Below are positions 16,332 through 16,538 of a DNA stretch of 16,538 bases, piece after piece; position 1 is the stretch's first letter, and the number at the start of each line of letters is the position of its first letter. Under the pieces are notes generated by a model. The model did no database searches. It was not told the DNA's origin and saw only the letters and a list, made by a program, of their open reading frames with translations. A program made the position numbers and the translations under genes. Source of the stretch: Hemicentrotus pulcherrimus (lineage: Eukaryota; Echinodermata; Echinoidea; Camarodonta; Strongylocentrotidae); the NCBI GenBank assembly GCA_003118195.1, contig BEXV01000180.1, positions 48,099 through 64,636 on the forward strand. The letters are read 5' to 3'.

Positions 16332-16538
16332 GGATTTGTTTTCTTTCTTTTACTTCTCCTTCTTCTTCTCCTTCTCCACCACCCCCTCCTCCCTCCCTCT
16401 CCCTCTCCCCCTCCCCCTCCCTCTCCTCTCATTTTCTCTTCCTTCAACAGCATCCCTGTCTCCCCCTTTCTCTCCCTTCCTCAGCATCCTCTCTCCCATT
16501 CCTCAGCCTCCCCCTCTCTCCGCTCCCTCAGCGTCCCC
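16332..16538 (+). repeat. Polypyrimidine tract grading into a CCTCAGC minisatellite
   Basis: Almost pure C/T from about 16332 (CTTCTT, CCCTCC and CTCTCC units), then imperfect units spaced about 30 bp holding TTCAACAGCATCC, TTCCTCAGCATCC, TTCCTCAGCCTCC and CCCTCAGCGTCC. It runs off the window. Confidence 0.9.

Noticed and set aside
1..16538. CRISPR array, operon or prokaryotic system
   Set aside because: No regularly spaced identical repeats, no long bacterial-type frames; the spliced gene and SINE/LINE content are eukaryotic.

Overview
The window looks like AT-rich nuclear DNA from a marine invertebrate, most likely a deuterostome such as an echinoderm. This rests on short exons bounded by GT..AG sites, large introns full of small mobile elements, and repeat families typical of such genomes (a tRNA-derived SINE with an (ATT)n tail, foldback MITEs with TA targets, LINE 3' ends, and arrays of GACCTTTGACC-type repeats). 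The species is an inference; no rRNA, mitochondrial or other diagnostic gene is present.

The one host gene recognised is a prominin (CD133-family) gene on the minus strand. Nine internal exons can be placed, from 13722 down to 1104. Their reading phases agree at all eight junctions and they total 912 nt (about 303 whole codons). They encode the stretch after transmembrane segment 2, the whole first large extracellular loop, transmembrane segment 3 and the first part of the following cytoplasmic turn, which carries the hallmark GVxxYDRxAxPTxR motif. The 5' exons (start codon, TM1, TM2) must lie beyond 16538 and the 3' exons (TM4, second loop, TM5, tail) below position 1.

Everything else is intron and mobile DNA. 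From left to right: a broken 3' end of a non-LTR retrotransposon on the plus strand (1-914); a dispersed repeat in copies at about 1498-1800 (holding a 61-bp near-perfect palindrome) and 2755-2980; one diverged arm of a Tc1-like element (3436-3640); a 375-bp foldback MITE (3772-4146) abutting a SINE fragment (4147-4262); a degenerate tandem array (about 4700-5160); low-complexity DNA (5581-5712, 5817-5840); a full-length minus-strand tRNA-derived SINE (6226-6590) ending about 30 bp from a splice acceptor; a long quiet part of the 6-kb intron with a small MITE (8754-8904), a tandem duplication (9309-9751) and an unusual CpG-rich modular repeat (9759-10251); simple repeats around exons 8 and 9; a 171-bp MITE (13804-13974); an 825-bp giant foldback element (14282-15106); and a polypyrimidine minisatellite running off the right edge.

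No bacterial, viral or CRISPR-like system is present. The least familiar object is the CpG-rich element at 9759-10251, built from repeats of a TTTCGxxATA module punctuated by a GTGTGTGGAC motif. Two 8-bp palindromes, TACATGTA and TACCGGTA, also occur far more often than base composition predicts.
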